64,000 nt of DNA from Tepidanaerobacteraceae bacterium (GCA_024655905.1 JANLFP010000009.1:92164-156163); one strand, 5' to 3'. Positions 43,415-53,173 are shown, numbered from the stretch's first letter. The notes: generated by a model from the sequence alone, not told the origin. Numbers and translations are program-made.

Positions 43415-44308
43415 ATGATAAAATTCAAGCGGGCAGCAGTACTCGTGTTGATCGTTGTTTTGATTGCGAGCCTGCTGACTGGTTGCGGAAGTAAAGCGGC
43501 TTCCACTGCTCAGCAGGGTCAGACTCAGACCGAGCAGGGCCAATCATCCCAACAATCGGCTTCCAGCAGCAGCCAGAGCGCGGGCGAAGAGGATATCGTG
43601 CAGAAGATAAAGAATTCGGGCAAACTTGTAATGGCAACCAGCGCGGATTATCCTCCGTATGAGTTCCATGACATTTCAGGCGGCAAGGATGAAATAACTG
43701 GTTTTGACATAGACATTGCAAAGGCAATTGCAAAAGAGCTGGGAGTCGAACTGGAAATAAAGGACATGGCATTTGACGGCATACTCCCGGCTTTGCTCGC
43801 CAAAAAGGTGGATATAGCTATTGCAGCCTTCACCATTACGGAAGAACGCAAAAAGAGTGTTAATTTCTCAGACCCATACCTGGACGGAGGTCAACAGATA
43901 GTGACCTACAAGGGCAGCGGCATCAAAGGCAAGGAAGACTTAAAGGGGAAGACCATAGGCGTGCAGCTCAGCACCACGGGCGAGGCTGAAGCCAAAAAGA
44001 TTCAAGGTGCAAAACTGAAACAGTTTGACAGAGTGGATGCGGTGATGCTGGATCTTATGAACAAGCGCGTCGATGCAGCAATTGTAGGTAAAGTTGTGGC
44101 CGATGCGTATATCAAACTGAATCCGGATAAATATGAGATGGCCGGGGATAAGTTGAATTCAGAGCAGAACGGCATCCCCATAAGGAAAGAAGACACCAAG
44201 CTTCTGGAAGTTGTGAACAAGGTTTTGAAGGACCTCAAAGACAGCGGCGAATATGACAAACTGGTGCAAAAATGGTTTGTGGACTTCAAACCTGTAGAGA
44301 AGAAGTAG
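43415..44308 (+). CDS. Polar amino-acid ABC transporter substrate-binding lipoprotein
   Basis: A 297-residue family-3 solute-binding protein. The signal peptide ends in a lipobox (LLTGC), followed by a Gln/Ser-rich linker and the binding domain: KLVMATSADYPPYEFHD, ITGFDIDIAKAIAKELGVELEIKDMAFDGILPALLAKKVDIAIAAFTITEERK. The Asp and Arg/Glu pattern fits amino-acid ligands. The ATG at 43415 follows GAGAGGGG. Permease and ATPase genes follow. The specific amino acid is not readable. Confidence 0.95.
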   Translation: MIKFKRAAVLVLIVVLIASLLTGCGSKAASTAQQGQTQTEQGQSSQQSASSSSQSAGEEDIVQKIKNSGKLVMATSADYPPYEFHDISGGKDEITGFDIDIAKAIAKELGVELEIKDMAFDGILPALLAKKVDIAIAAFTITEERKKSVNFSDPYLDGGQQIVTYKGSGIKGKEDLKGKTIGVQLSTTGEAEAKKIQGAKLKQFDRVDAVMLDLMNKRVDAAIVGKVVADAYIKLNPDKYEMAGDKLNSEQNGIPIRKEDTKLLEVVNKVLKDLKDSGEYDKLVQKWFVDFKPVEKK

Positions 44309-44360
44309 CGTCAGGGCTCTTTGCAGAGCCCTTAATATTTGAGAGGAGCATTTCTTAAAT

Positions 44361-45020
44361 ATGAATCTGGATTTTTCCATTATAAAGCCGTATTTTAATC
44401 TGTTTTTGGTTGGAGCCTTTGTGACCGTCAAAATAACGGCGCTGGCGGTACTGATGGGCATTGTCATTGGCCTTTTTGTTGGAATGGGAAAGCTGTCGCA
44501 TTTCTGGCCCATCAGAATTTTGTGCGGCGCTTATGTGGAGGTCATCAGAGGAACACCGCTGCTGGTGCAGATATTTATTTTCTATTTCGGCCTTCCGCAA
44601 ATCCTGGGAGTAAATATTCCCGAATACCCTGCGGCCGTTATGGCCCTTGGAATCAACAGCGGCGGATATGTGGCGGAAATAATCCGCGGAGGCATTCTGG
44701 CAGTGGAAAAGGGCCAGATGGAAGCCGCCAGATCCCTTGGCATGAGCCATAATCAGGCTATGCGCTACATCATACTCCCTCAGGCTTTTAAAAAGATGAT
44801 CCCGCCTCTTGGCAATGAATTCGTAACTCTTTTGAAAAATTCGTCTCTAGCAACAACCATAGGATTTTCGGAGCTTACCCGAGCAGGGCAGATTGTGGCA
44901 GGCAATACCTATAAGCCCTTTGAGCCCTATTTTACAGTGGCGGCTTTTTATCTCGTAATGACCTTGGGATTTTCCAGACTCCTGGGCATCCTGGAAAGGA
45001 GGCTGGCCGTCAGTGATTGA
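44361..45020 (+). CDS. Polar amino-acid ABC transporter permease
   Basis: A 219-residue HisM-type permease with about five helices. The conserved coupling region [47 protein letters not shown] (EAA loop) and [22 protein letters not shown] are clear. It starts 52 nt after the binding protein and overlaps the ATPase gene by 8 nt. Confidence 0.95.
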   Translation: MNLDFSIIKPYFNLFLVGAFVTVKITALAVLMGIVIGLFVGMGKLSHFWPIRILCGAYVEVIRGTPLLVQIFIFYFGLPQILGVNIPEYPAAVMALGINSGGYVAEIIRGGILAVEKGQMEAARSLGMSHNQAMRYIILPQAFKKMIPPLGNEFVTLLKNSSLATTIGFSELTRAGQIVAGNTYKPFEPYFTVAAFYLVMTLGFSRLLGILERRLAVSD

Positions 45021-45735
45021 AGTCAGGGAATTGCAAAAGAATTTCGGGCGATTGGAAGTTTTAAAGGGAATAACCAACAAGGTGGAAAGAGGCGAAGTGG
45101 TGGTGGTCATTGGCCCTAGCGGCTCCGGCAAAAGTACGTTTCTGCGCTGCCTGAATCTGCTCGAGAAACCCACAAGTGGTGAGGTTTACATCGAGGGAAA
45201 AAACCTCATGGACCCAAAAACCGATGTGAATAAACTGAGGCAGGACGTGGGCATGGTATTTCAGCACTTCAATCTTTTCCCCCACAAGCGAGTCATAGAA
45301 AATATTACACTAGCACCCATGAAGGTTAAGGGTGAAAGTCCGCAGGAAGCCCGGGAACGGGCTATGCAGCTGCTGAACAGAGTGGGTCTGGCAGACAAAG
45401 CGCAGAGCTATCCCGCACAGCTTTCCGGCGGCCAGAAGCAGAGAGTGGCCATAGCACGGGCTTTGGCAATGAATCCCAAAATAATGCTTTTCGATGAGCC
45501 AACATCGGCCCTCGATCCGGAGATGATAAAGGAAGTGCTGGACGTTATGAAGGACCTGGCGCGGGATGGCATGACCATGGTGGTGGTCACCCATGAGATG
45601 GGATTTGCTCGGGAAGTCGGTCACAGAGTAATATTTATGGACGAAGGGAAAATACTGGAAGAAGGAAAGCCGGAGGATATTTACAACAGGCCCCAGCATC
45701 CGCGCACGAAGGATTTCCTCAGCAAAATACTGTGA
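45013..45735 (+). CDS. Polar amino-acid ABC transporter ATP-binding protein
   Basis: A 240-residue GlnQ-type ATPase: Walker [10 protein letters not shown] (near residue 34), Q-loop [10 protein letters not shown], signature LSGGQKQR (near 137), Walker [14 protein letters not shown] and the switch [10 protein letters not shown]. The GTG start lies within the permease 3' end. It powers the importer at the cytoplasmic face. Confidence 0.96.
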   Translation: MIEVRELQKNFGRLEVLKGITNKVERGEVVVVIGPSGSGKSTFLRCLNLLEKPTSGEVYIEGKNLMDPKTDVNKLRQDVGMVFQHFNLFPHKRVIENITLAPMKVKGESPQEARERAMQLLNRVGLADKAQSYPAQLSGGQKQRVAIARALAMNPKIMLFDEPTSALDPEMIKEVLDVMKDLARDGMTMVVVTHEMGFAREVGHRVIFMDEGKILEEGKPEDIYNRPQHPRTKDFLSKIL

Positions 45736-45786
45736 CAGGCAAAGCCTGCTGAAGGCTGAGTCTGTTCCATTTGCCCCTCCCATAAG

Positions 45787-45810
45787 AGCCCGGTCTCGCC
45801 GGGCTTTTTT
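45787..45810 (+). terminator. Terminator of amino-acid ABC operon
   Basis: GCCCGG (45788-45793), loop TCTCG, CCGGGC (45799-45804), then six T. Confidence 0.9.
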
Positions 45811-46270
45811 ACTGCGGAAAAACAGTCATGCAGAAAAGACTGTTTTTAAATCGATGCACAAATCATCGAAGATGCCGGCTTACACCATATCTTCAGCGGA
45901 ATACATTTCCGTCCGCCGTAGCGGGAGGCGACAGAATCTAATTTAATACCATGAGGGTTTTATTTTCAGGAGAGTTTATCCAGCATTCTTTCACACCGGC
46001 TGTTTCATACTTTGCAAATATTAAGACAATATCCTTTTGTGCGGTATTTTTGGAGACAGTAATATCCTATATTTTCAAGTATTTAAGTAATTTGCCGCTT
46101 GTGCTATAATCAAAAAAGAGAATCTTTGATTTTAAATCCCCGAGTACAAGGCGAAAGGTTTAAAAGCGGCAGGCCTTCTTGAAACTTTTGCGGCATTTGC
46201 CATTATAAAGTATCGATGCCATCGGTTTCATGCTGCTGATGTTACTAATTCTAGTCGAGGAGAGATTTTT
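45811..46270. other. Gap upstream of PHP phosphatase gene with possible promoter and leader
   Basis: No gene seen. An extended -10 (TGCTATAAT) occurs at about 46102-46110, without a good -35. The following 160 nt before the GTG start are unusually GC-rich in places (AAAGCGGCAGGCC, ATGCCATCGG) and may be a structured leader, but no class was recognised. Confidence 0.4.
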
Positions 46271-47098
46271 GTGAAATTCAGAGATTACCACGTGCATCTT
46301 GAGCAGGGGCCATACACTATTGAGTGGATAAAAAGATTTATGGAGGAAGGCAAAAAAAGGGGAATTGCTGAAATCGGTTTTTCAGAACACGGCCACAGGT
46401 TTGTCCAGGCAAAGGGCCTATACAGAAGTCCGGGGTTTAGAGGGCAGTGGACCACCGGTGAAGCCGTTCAAAACATAGAAGAATACATCGAAATAGTGGA
46501 AAAGGCTAAAAGCATGGGATTTCCAGTAAAACTCGGCATAGAGATGGACTATATACCGGAATGCGAAGCCGAGATACGGGGATTTTTGCGTGAATACCCA
46601 TTCGACTATGTTCTTGGTTCCATCCACTGGATTGGAGACTTCGGCTTTGACAATCCCGAAATGCTGGACGAATGGAATTCATGCGACGTAGACGAAACGT
46701 ACCTTAAATATTTCGATATTTTGCTGAGGGCTGTAGAATCCGGGATGTTTGACTGCATAGCCCATCCGGACGTGATAAAAGTATTCGGCCACAGGGCCAT
46801 GGGCGATATGAGCCGGATATACGAACTGGTGGCTAAAGCCATGAAAAAGATGGGAATCTTTGCGGAAGTGAACACCGCGGGGCTCCGCAAGCCTGCGGGA
46901 GAAATGTATCCTTCGCCTCTAATGATGGAATATTTTGCGGCATACAAAGTCCCTGTCATGATAAATTCCGATGCCCACAGACCCGAGGATGTGGGAAGGG
47001 ATTTCGACAAAGCCATTGATTTTGTAAAACACTACGGTTATGAGTCAGAAGGCGTTTCTCTTACTCAACCGGAAAATAGATATGTTTTTAAGGGTTGA
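46271..47098 (+). CDS. PHP-domain phosphoesterase, histidinol-phosphatase-like
   Basis: A 275-residue PHP-family metal-dependent hydrolase. Metal ligands appear in the opening DYHVHLEQG, in GFSEHGHRF, in GIEMDY, GSIHWIG, CIAHPDVIK and INSDAHRPEDVG. Family members include HisK-type histidinol phosphatase, but no his genes are nearby, so the substrate is open. The start is GTG at 46271 after GAGGAGAG. It overlaps the trmL start by one base. Confidence 0.88.
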   Translation: MKFRDYHVHLEQGPYTIEWIKRFMEEGKKRGIAEIGFSEHGHRFVQAKGLYRSPGFRGQWTTGEAVQNIEEYIEIVEKAKSMGFPVKLGIEMDYIPECEAEIRGFLREYPFDYVLGSIHWIGDFGFDNPEMLDEWNSCDVDETYLKYFDILLRAVESGMFDCIAHPDVIKVFGHRAMGDMSRIYELVAKAMKKMGIFAEVNTAGLRKPAGEMYPSPLMMEYFAAYKVPVMINSDAHRPEDVGRDFDKAIDFVKHYGYESEGVSLTQPENRYVFKG

Positions 47099-47586
47099 TG
47101 AATATGTTCAATATTGTGCTGGTTGAACCGGAAATACCGCAGAATACCGGAAATATAGCCAGAACCTGCGCCGCTACCGGTGCTGCTCTGCATCTGGTGG
47201 GGCCTTTGGGCTTTTCCCTTGAAGACAAGTATTTAAAACGGGCGGGGCTGGATTACTGGCATTTGGTGAATGTCCAATATTATGAAAGCTATGGAGAGTT
47301 TGAAGCAAGATATCAGGATTCGGCTATGTATTTTCTCACCACTAAGGCAAAAAAATGCTATACTGATGCAATTTTCCAACCCGGCTGCTTCATCGTATTC
47401 GGCAAAGAAACCGCCGGCCTTCCTATGAATATACTTGAGGCTCACCGGGAAAGCTGCCTAAGGATACCCATGATAGACGATGCTAGATCGCTTAACCTCT
47501 CAAATTCCGTTGCCATAGTTTTATATGAAGCCCTGAGGCAAAATGGATTTAAAGGTTTAAAGATTCAGGGCCCATCCAAAAAATGA
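47098..47586 (+). CDS. trmL: tRNA (cytidine(34)-2'-O)-methyltransferase TrmL
   Basis: A 162-residue SPOUT methyltransferase that adds a 2'-O-methyl to the wobble base of leucine tRNAs. The motifs FNIVLVEPEIPQNTGNIARTCAATGAALHLV, CFIVFGKETAGLP and LRIPMIDDARSLNLSNSVAIVLYEALRQ (the knotted SAM site) are complete. The ATG at 47098 overlaps the preceding stop; the ATG at 47104 is the alternative. Confidence 0.93.
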   Translation: MNMFNIVLVEPEIPQNTGNIARTCAATGAALHLVGPLGFSLEDKYLKRAGLDYWHLVNVQYYESYGEFEARYQDSAMYFLTTKAKKCYTDAIFQPGCFIVFGKETAGLPMNILEAHRESCLRIPMIDDARSLNLSNSVAIVLYEALRQNGFKGLKIQGPSKK

Positions 47587-47596
47587 GTAATGGGTT

Positions 47597-47649
47597 GGGT
47601 CAGGGGACGGTTCAGTGCACAAAGATTAAATCTATCCGTTTCCTGACCC
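47597..47649. repeat. REP-like hairpin, copy 2
   Basis: GGGTCAGGGGACGG (47597-47610) pairs with CCGTTTCCTGACCC (47636-47649) with only two G-T wobbles. The core GTCAGGGGACGGTTC is shared with 20368-20382. It is followed by ATTTTTCTTTTTC, so it may also terminate transcription after trmL. Confidence 0.7.
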
Positions 47650-47685
47650 TATTTTTCTTTTTCAAGTATTATTCAAAAAAATTTA

Positions 47686-47714
47686 TTGACAAAATACAGA
47701 AGCACAGGTATAAT
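47686..47714 (+). promoter_or_regulatory. SigA promoter of homocitrate-synthase-like gene
   Basis: TTGACA (47686-47691), 17-bp spacer, TATAAT (47709-47714), just after the REP-like hairpin. Confidence 0.85.
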
Positions 47715-47751
47715 TGTATACATAAAAACATAAAAACAGGGAGAGATGAAT

Positions 47752-48906
47752 ATGGCGGCGGAATTAACGGGCAGGAAAATAAAATTTGTGGATACAACTT
47801 TAAGGGATGGGGAACAGACGGCAGGAGTTGTATTTGCAAATCACGAAAAGCTGGAGATTGCGAGGATGCTGGATGAACTGGGAGTAGACCAGATTGAGGT
47901 CGGGACGCCGGTAATGGGCGGAGACGAAAAGGCGGCCATAAAGGCGATAGCAGAGTCGGGTCTTTCGGCCAGCATAATGGCATGGAACAGAGCAAACATA
48001 GAGGATATAAAAGAGTCTCTTGACTGCGGCGTGGATGCGGTGGCCATATCCATTTCCACATCCGACATTCACATTAAAAACAAGTTGAAAAAGAGCAGGG
48101 AATGGGTTCTGGAAGAGATGGCTAAAGCTGCTGAATACGCTAAAAGTCAGGGCGTATATGTTTCCGTTAATGCGGAAGACGCATCGAGGACGGATATGGA
48201 TTTCCTAATAAAATTTGCCCTGGAGGCTAAAAAAGCCGGAGCTGACAGGCTGCGGTTCTGCGACACTCTGGGCATATTGAATCCGTTTAAGACAGCACAA
48301 ATGGTGGAGGAATTGATATCCAAAACTGGCATAGAAGTAGAAATGCACACCCATAATGACCTGGGTATGGCCACTGCCAATGCGCTGGTCGGAATCGAGG
48401 CAGGGGCATCGCATGTTGGCGTTACGGTGAACGGCCTGGGTGAAAGAGCGGGCAACGCACCTCTGGAAGAAGTGGCCATGGCTCTCAAATATTCTCTTGG
48501 TTACGATGTCAATATAAAAGCGAATCTTTTGAAAGAAATATGCGAATACGTGGCACATGCTTCTGCAAGGCCTCTTTCCCTCAACAAAACCATAGTGGGA
48601 GAGAATATATTTGCTCATGAATCGGGCATTCATGCCGATGGTGTAATAAAAGATCCTTCAACATACGAGTTTTTAGATCCGGCGGAATTGGGGCTAAAAA
48701 GAAAGATTATAATTGGGAAACATTCCGGTACAGCTTCCGTAAAAGCCAGATTGAAGGAGTACGGCATAGTAGTTGATGAAGATTTGGCGAAGGAAATTCT
48801 GGACGAAGTGCGCAGCATGGCCGTAGCACTCAAGAGACCCCTTATCGACAGGGAGCTTATATCCATATATAAGAAAACATTGAATTTTAATCGAAAAGCT
48901 GTATAA
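47752..48906 (+). CDS. Homocitrate synthase / NifV-like acyltransferase
   Basis: A 384-residue member of the DRE-TIM (HMGL-like) family: KFVDTTLRDGEQTAGVVF at the start, MHTHNDLGMATANALVGIEAGA with the metal-binding HxH, and GLGERAGNAPLEEV. It condenses acetyl-CoA with a 2-oxoacid. Sequence is closest to NifV/homocitrate synthase, but Re-citrate synthases of anaerobes are near relatives, and no nif or lysine genes lie nearby. The ATG at 47752 is 8 nt after AGGGAG; the ATG at 47746 is too close. Confidence 0.85.
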   Translation: MAAELTGRKIKFVDTTLRDGEQTAGVVFANHEKLEIARMLDELGVDQIEVGTPVMGGDEKAAIKAIAESGLSASIMAWNRANIEDIKESLDCGVDAVAISISTSDIHIKNKLKKSREWVLEEMAKAAEYAKSQGVYVSVNAEDASRTDMDFLIKFALEAKKAGADRLRFCDTLGILNPFKTAQMVEELISKTGIEVEMHTHNDLGMATANALVGIEAGASHVGVTVNGLGERAGNAPLEEVAMALKYSLGYDVNIKANLLKEICEYVAHASARPLSLNKTIVGENIFAHESGIHADGVIKDPSTYEFLDPAELGLKRKIIIGKHSGTASVKARLKEYGIVVDEDLAKEILDEVRSMAVALKRPLIDRELISIYKKTLNFNRKAV

Positions 48907-48928
48907 TAATGCATTAGATGAATGTCAA

Positions 48929-48955
48929 AAAGCCCGGCTAAAATTGCCGGGCTTT
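48929..48955. terminator. Bidirectional terminator between convergent genes
   Basis: AAAGCCCGGC (48929-48938), loop TAAAATT, GCCGGGCTTT (48946-48955). T-rich on the plus side and A-rich upstream (T-rich on minus), so it serves both the homocitrate-synthase-like and chemoreceptor genes. Confidence 0.88.
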
Positions 48956-48957
48956 GT

Positions 48958-50928
48958 TTATACCTTAAATTTATTGACCAGTGCCGTCAGATTCTCTGCC
49001 AGTTTTGCAAGCTCCTGGGCCGATGTTGCAATATTTTCCATAGTGGCCGTCTGCTCTTCCGATGTGGCTGAAACTTCTTGTGCGCCTGCGGCAGTTTCCT
49101 GAGAAATGCTGGATATATTCTGAATCATCTCTACTATGTGTTCTACATTTTGATATTGTGTGGAAAGTTCGGAGGAGATTTCTCTTGACCGCAATGCAGT
49201 TTCGTCAATTTGCTCCATCAAGACGCTTATCCTTTCATTGATTTCATTGATAAGCGATTGACCTTCATCCACCTGGAGATTGCTTTCCGCCATGGCGTTT
49301 ACGGCAATCTTGCTGCTACCCTGTATCAATTTTACTATCTGGGCTATCTGTTTGGCGGCTTCTCCGGACTGCTCCGCAAGTTTTCTCACTTCATCCGCCA
49401 CGACTGCAAAACCGCGGCCGTGTTCGCCCGCCCGGGCTGCTTCTATAGAGGCATTCAGCGCAAGAAGATTGGTTTGCTCGACAATGTCGCGAATTATTCC
49501 CGAAATCTTGCCTATTTCAGTAACCTTCGAATCCAGTTCCTGCATTATCTTATTGGCCCTGTCTACCGTGGTTTTGATGATCCGCATTTTTTCTGTTGCA
49601 TTTTCGATTCTCTGCCGGCTTTCTTTTGCCTTGTCGGCCATTTCTTCTGCCGAAGAAGCTGTTGAATTAGCATTTTCCTCTACCTTGCCGTTGGAGACCA
49701 CCAGTTTATCCACTATTTCAGAGATTTCGGCAAGTTTTCTGGCCTGTTCATTGGCACCAACGGCAATCTGCTGTATGGCACCGGCGACCTGCTGAGTTGC
49801 CTGATTGCTTTGCTCTGCTCCGGCGGCGAGTTCTTCTGCTGATGCGGACATGTTTTCTGCTGCTTTGATGACCTCTTTGACTAGATTTCTAAGATTGGAC
49901 ACCATTGAATTAAAAGATGAAGCAAGGATTCCGATTTCCGTGGTATCCTTAATTTCTACATTTTCCGTCAGATTTCCTGAAGCTACGGTATTTGATACAT
50001 TTACTATGTGCTTCAAGGGTTTCACGAGTACATTTCCTATGAAAAGGCTCGTTCCAAGGCTGAGCAGCGCCATAAACACGGCAGCTATGTATACGGTGCT
50101 GGTGACTTTATTCACTTTAGAAAAAGCCTCTTCTATCGGCTGCTGCACGAATATTCCCCATCCCAATGATTTCTGCTTGCCATATGCCACAAATCTTTTT
50201 ACTCCTCCGAGTTCGTACGTGGTGAACCCAGATTTTCCTGCCAGCGCTGCCTGGACGAAATCATATTTTGAGCGGTTTTCACGGGCTTTTACGATTTTAT
50301 AATCCTTGTGGGCTATGACATAGCCATCGCTATCGGTTATATAAGCAAAACCTTCTTGACCAATTTTCATGTTCATCACAATTCTCGTAAGGCTTACCAG
50401 CGAAACATCCGCGCTTATTACACCAACAGGGTATCCTGAATCGGATAAGATGACATTGGATATGGATATGATGGAATTGCCCGAAGTCTGGTCGACCTTC
50501 ACTTTAGATACGCAAAGGCCTTTTTGCGCCATAGCATCCTTGTACCATGACTCATTTTTTACATCATAATTGTCTGGAAATGATGCAAAGGGCACCGCGA
50601 AAACCTTGCCAGAAGTATCAGTCACATAAATCCTGAGTATCTGGGGATTTTGCTGAGTCATATCGTACAGGAAAGGAGTGATCTGGTCCTGATCCATGGT
50701 CCTTACCGTTTTCGTGGTTGATAGGAAGGTAATGATATTTTTGTTTTGTTCCAAAAAAAGGTCGATATTTTCGTTTAAATTGTCAACAATAATGCTGACT
50801 TTGTCCTGGACTTCATGCATCATGGAATCTTTCACGAAATAGTTGATAATAATTCCCATGGCGATGAGAGGAATCAGGGCCATTGCGGTGAGATACACAG
50901 CTAAACGAATCTTTAAGCTTTTGTTCAC
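48958..50928 (-). CDS. Methyl-accepting chemotaxis protein with dCache sensor
   Basis: A 656-residue chemoreceptor: an N-terminal helix ([21 protein letters not shown]), an extracytoplasmic dCache-like domain (residues about 35-275, with [14 protein letters not shown] and [16 protein letters not shown]), a second helix, a HAMP linker ([23 protein letters not shown]) and a signalling domain with the hairpin tip [40 protein letters not shown]. Start is GTG at 50928 after GGGGGG; upstream codons lie in the riboswitch leader. The ligand is unknown. Confidence 0.95.
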   Translation of the reverse strand: MNKSLKIRLAVYLTAMALIPLIAMGIIINYFVKDSMMHEVQDKVSIIVDNLNENIDLFLEQNKNIITFLSTTKTVRTMDQDQITPFLYDMTQQNPQILRIYVTDTSGKVFAVPFASFPDNYDVKNESWYKDAMAQKGLCVSKVKVDQTSGNSIISISNVILSDSGYPVGVISADVSLVSLTRIVMNMKIGQEGFAYITDSDGYVIAHKDYKIVKARENRSKYDFVQAALAGKSGFTTYELGGVKRFVAYGKQKSLGWGIFVQQPIEEAFSKVNKVTSTVYIAAVFMALLSLGTSLFIGNVLVKPLKHIVNVSNTVASGNLTENVEIKDTTEIGILASSFNSMVSNLRNLVKEVIKAAENMSASAEELAAGAEQSNQATQQVAGAIQQIAVGANEQARKLAEISEIVDKLVVSNGKVEENANSTASSAEEMADKAKESRQRIENATEKMRIIKTTVDRANKIMQELDSKVTEIGKISGIIRDIVEQTNLLALNASIEAARAGEHGRGFAVVADEVRKLAEQSGEAAKQIAQIVKLIQGSSKIAVNAMAESNLQVDEGQSLINEINERISVLMEQIDETALRSREISSELSTQYQNVEHIVEMIQNISSISQETAAGAQEVSATSEEQTATMENIATSAQELAKLAENLTALVNKFKV

Positions 50929-50972
50929 ATAAAACCCCCCTGATATGTTTGTTAGTTTGGTAAAAATAAAAA

Positions 50973-50990
50973 ATGCCCTTTCGGGCGAAG
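50973..50990 (-). terminator. Terminator of the c-di-GMP riboswitch leader
   Basis: On the minus strand GCCCGAAAGGGC (50986-50975) is followed by ATTTTTTATTTTT. It lies between the aptamer and the chemoreceptor start, as an expression platform. Confidence 0.8.
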
Positions 50991-50998
50991 TAATAATA

Positions 50999-51085
50999 AT
51001 GCAGCCTGGCAACCATAGCAAAGTAAAAACTTTGCCTTAGGCCCATGGCTTTGCGCCCGCCCCTTTCGGGGAGTTTGCCAAAAAA
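50999..51085 (-). promoter_or_regulatory. Cyclic di-GMP-I (GEMM) riboswitch
   Basis: Minus-strand sequence contains GGCAAACTCCCCGAAAGGGG, GCGCAAAGCCATGGGCCTAAGGC and GCTATGGTTGCCAGGCTGC, matching the GEMM pattern: tetraloop GAAA, then GCAAAGCC, GGCCTAA, and the GGTTGCCAGGC closing part. It should bind cyclic di-GMP and control the downstream terminator of the chemoreceptor gene. Confidence 0.93.
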
Positions 51086-51102
51086 AAGACATTGTTTATC
51101 TA

Positions 51103-51131
51103 ATTATATCTAATTTTGTAAAAAAATGCAA
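51103..51131 (-). promoter_or_regulatory. Promoter of riboswitch-chemoreceptor unit
   Basis: On the minus strand TTGCAT (51131-51126), 17-bp spacer, TATAAT (51108-51103). Confidence 0.75.
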
Positions 51132-51182
51132 CCAAAAATTAGGAGCATTTGCCATTCACCCCACCTCGATTCACCTTTGAAT

Positions 51183-51210
51183 TTGTTGTATCAGATAGAA
51201 ATGATATAAT
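51183..51210 (+). promoter_or_regulatory. Promoter of rlmD
   Basis: TTGTTG (51183-51188), 16-bp spacer, TATAAT (51205-51210), 70 bp before the ATG. Confidence 0.6.
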
Positions 51211-51279
51211 AGTATTGAAGGCTTTTTTGACAAAATCATGGAAAGGCATTGCCATTCAGGTTTTATTGGAGGTTTGAAC

Positions 51280-52656
51280 ATGGACCAGCACAGCAAAATT
51301 AAACTTGGTCAGCAAATTGACATCGATATTGATTCCATGGCTCATGAGGGTCAGGGAGTTGGCAGAGTAAACGGTATGGCAGTTTTTGTAGAAGGAGCTT
51401 TGAAAGGAGAAAAGGTAAGGGCGCGGGTGGAAAAAGCGGCAAAAAATTACGCCATAGCTCATGTGGAGGATATACTGATTCCTTCTCCGGATAGGATAAA
51501 ACCTGTCTGTCCATACTTTTACCGTTGCGGGGGATGTACCCTTCAGCACCTATCATATCGGGGACAGTTGGAGTTTAAGACCCAGAGAGTAAAAGAATGT
51601 CTGGAAAAAATTGGCCGTATTAATACAATAGTCCATAACACCATCGGTATGTCCGACCCTTGGAGATACCGCAACAAAGCCCAGTATCCGATAGGTCGTG
51701 ATGGAAGCAGAACGGTTCTGGGTTTCTATGAAAAGAGGACTCACAACATAGTACCATCGGATTCATGCCTGATACAGCATGACATAAGCAATGAAGTATC
51801 GAGGGTAATAAGAGAATGGGCAGATCGATTCAATGTCTCCATATACGATGAGAAAAAGCATACGGGGCTTTTGCGTCATGTCATCACTAAAATCGGTTTT
51901 AAGACAGGCGAAGTGATGGTTATTCTTGTGGTTAACGGGAATGAAATCCCACGCGCAGAAGAACTGATTGAGATTTTGAGAAAGAAGATACGAGGTTTTA
52001 AAAGCCTCATATTGAACAATAACGACAAAAAAACTAATGTGATATTGGGAAATAAAAACACCGTGATTTTCGGTCCGCCATATATCCATGATTATATCGG
52101 TGAGATTAAATTCAGCCTGTCTCCCGTGTCTTTTTTTCAAGTAAACCCGATGCAGGTTGAAATACTTTACGGCAAGGTCCTTGAATATGCAAGGCTCACC
52201 GGAAGGGAGACGGTTATAGATGCATACTGCGGCATAGGAACAATCACGCTGTTTTTAGCCAGAAGAGCCAAAAAAGTTTGCGGCATTGAAATAGTTGCCC
52301 AGGCGGTACAGGATGCCAGGCATAATGCTGGAATAAACGGCATAAATAATGTGGAATTCATCGAAGGTGCCGCTGAAGATGTAATGCAAGAACTTGTTAA
52401 AAAAGGCGATATGGCTGATGTCGTTGTTATGGACCCGCCCCGTCGGGGATGCGATGAAAAACTCCTTCAGGCTGCCGCAGACATGGAACCACAGAGCATT
52501 GTATATGTTTCTTGTAATCCGGCCACCCTGGCGCGGGACCTCCGTTTCCTGGAAGACAGGGGCTACAGAACTCAAGAAGCCCAGCCGGTGGACATGTTTC
52601 CTCATACTGCACACGTTGAGTGCGTGGTCTTGATGTCAAATGTAAAAAACGAATAA
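51280..52656 (+). CDS. rlmD: 23S rRNA (uracil-C5)-methyltransferase, RlmD/RlmCD type
   Basis: A 458-residue SAM-dependent RNA methyltransferase. The N-terminal TRAM domain (KLGQQIDIDIDSMAHEGQGVGRVNGMAVFVEGAL) is followed by [4Fe-4S] cysteines (CPYFYRCGGCTLQHL with an upstream partner), VIDAYCGIGTITLFLARRAKKVCGIE (SAM site), DPPRRGCDEKLL and the catalytic SCNPATLARDL. Whether it modifies U1939, U747 or both is not decidable by eye. The ATG at 51280 follows GGAGG; an upstream ATG at 51238 lacks one. Confidence 0.94.
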   Translation: MDQHSKIKLGQQIDIDIDSMAHEGQGVGRVNGMAVFVEGALKGEKVRARVEKAAKNYAIAHVEDILIPSPDRIKPVCPYFYRCGGCTLQHLSYRGQLEFKTQRVKECLEKIGRINTIVHNTIGMSDPWRYRNKAQYPIGRDGSRTVLGFYEKRTHNIVPSDSCLIQHDISNEVSRVIREWADRFNVSIYDEKKHTGLLRHVITKIGFKTGEVMVILVVNGNEIPRAEELIEILRKKIRGFKSLILNNNDKKTNVILGNKNTVIFGPPYIHDYIGEIKFSLSPVSFFQVNPMQVEILYGKVLEYARLTGRETVIDAYCGIGTITLFLARRAKKVCGIEIVAQAVQDARHNAGINGINNVEFIEGAAEDVMQELVKKGDMADVVVMDPPRRGCDEKLLQAAADMEPQSIVYVSCNPATLARDLRFLEDRGYRTQEAQPVDMFPHTAHVECVVLMSNVKNE

Positions 52657-53059
52657 GCGCCTGAAAAACGGCTTGAATACAGGGTTTTCCGGTGATTTGC
52701 CGCCCGCCGAAAATGTGCTTTTGGGCGGCGGAGGCACAGGGAAGCCCTGTATTTTTATGTGTGCAATTGTTCGTGGAAACACATCCACAGCCTTTCGGGG
52801 CGACTCTCGGCGGGCGGGGTTGTGTTGACGGAAAAGACGGGGTTTGAAATAGTTTGATGTGTTCGAGGGAACATGTCTGCCGGAACCATCAGCGGCAAAA
52901 AACGTCAAATCATATGCATTCGCTTGATAATATTTTCCAGCAAGTATACGATGTTGCTGACGGCGGCCGCATTGAAGCGTGATTTTCCGGCCGCAGGATT
53001 TATGCAATGCCAGCCGTGCGGCGGATAACACAGGGCACACAAAGGAGGGACGGTTGGAT
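52657..53059. other. Gap with a large GC-rich hairpin
   Basis: ATACAGGG (52677-52684) and CCCTGTAT (52745-52752) bracket an inner stem of GCCGCCCG/GGGCGGC type (about 52700-52730), followed by TTTTTA. This could be the rlmD terminator, though it is unusually large. The rest (52760-53040) is GC-rich and shows no intact gene. Confidence 0.5.
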
Positions 53060-53173
53060 ATGCTCCCGATATATCTGGCGATGCTTGACGGCGAGGAAGA
53101 AAAAAGCAAATTCGAATCGCTTTATCTTGCAGATAGAGTATGCATGCCACATGGCAGAACTAATGAAGAATAG
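53060..53173 (+). pseudogene. Truncated sigma-70 family RNA polymerase factor
   Basis: AAAGGAGGG (53041-53049) precedes an ATG at 53060. The peptide MLPIYLAMLDGEEEKSKFES matches the start of small clostridial sigma-70 factors (YLSLIDTPEEKSKFEQLY type). It departs from the family after about 25 residues and stops after 37. The rest of the gene is missing, so this is a remnant. Confidence 0.6.
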
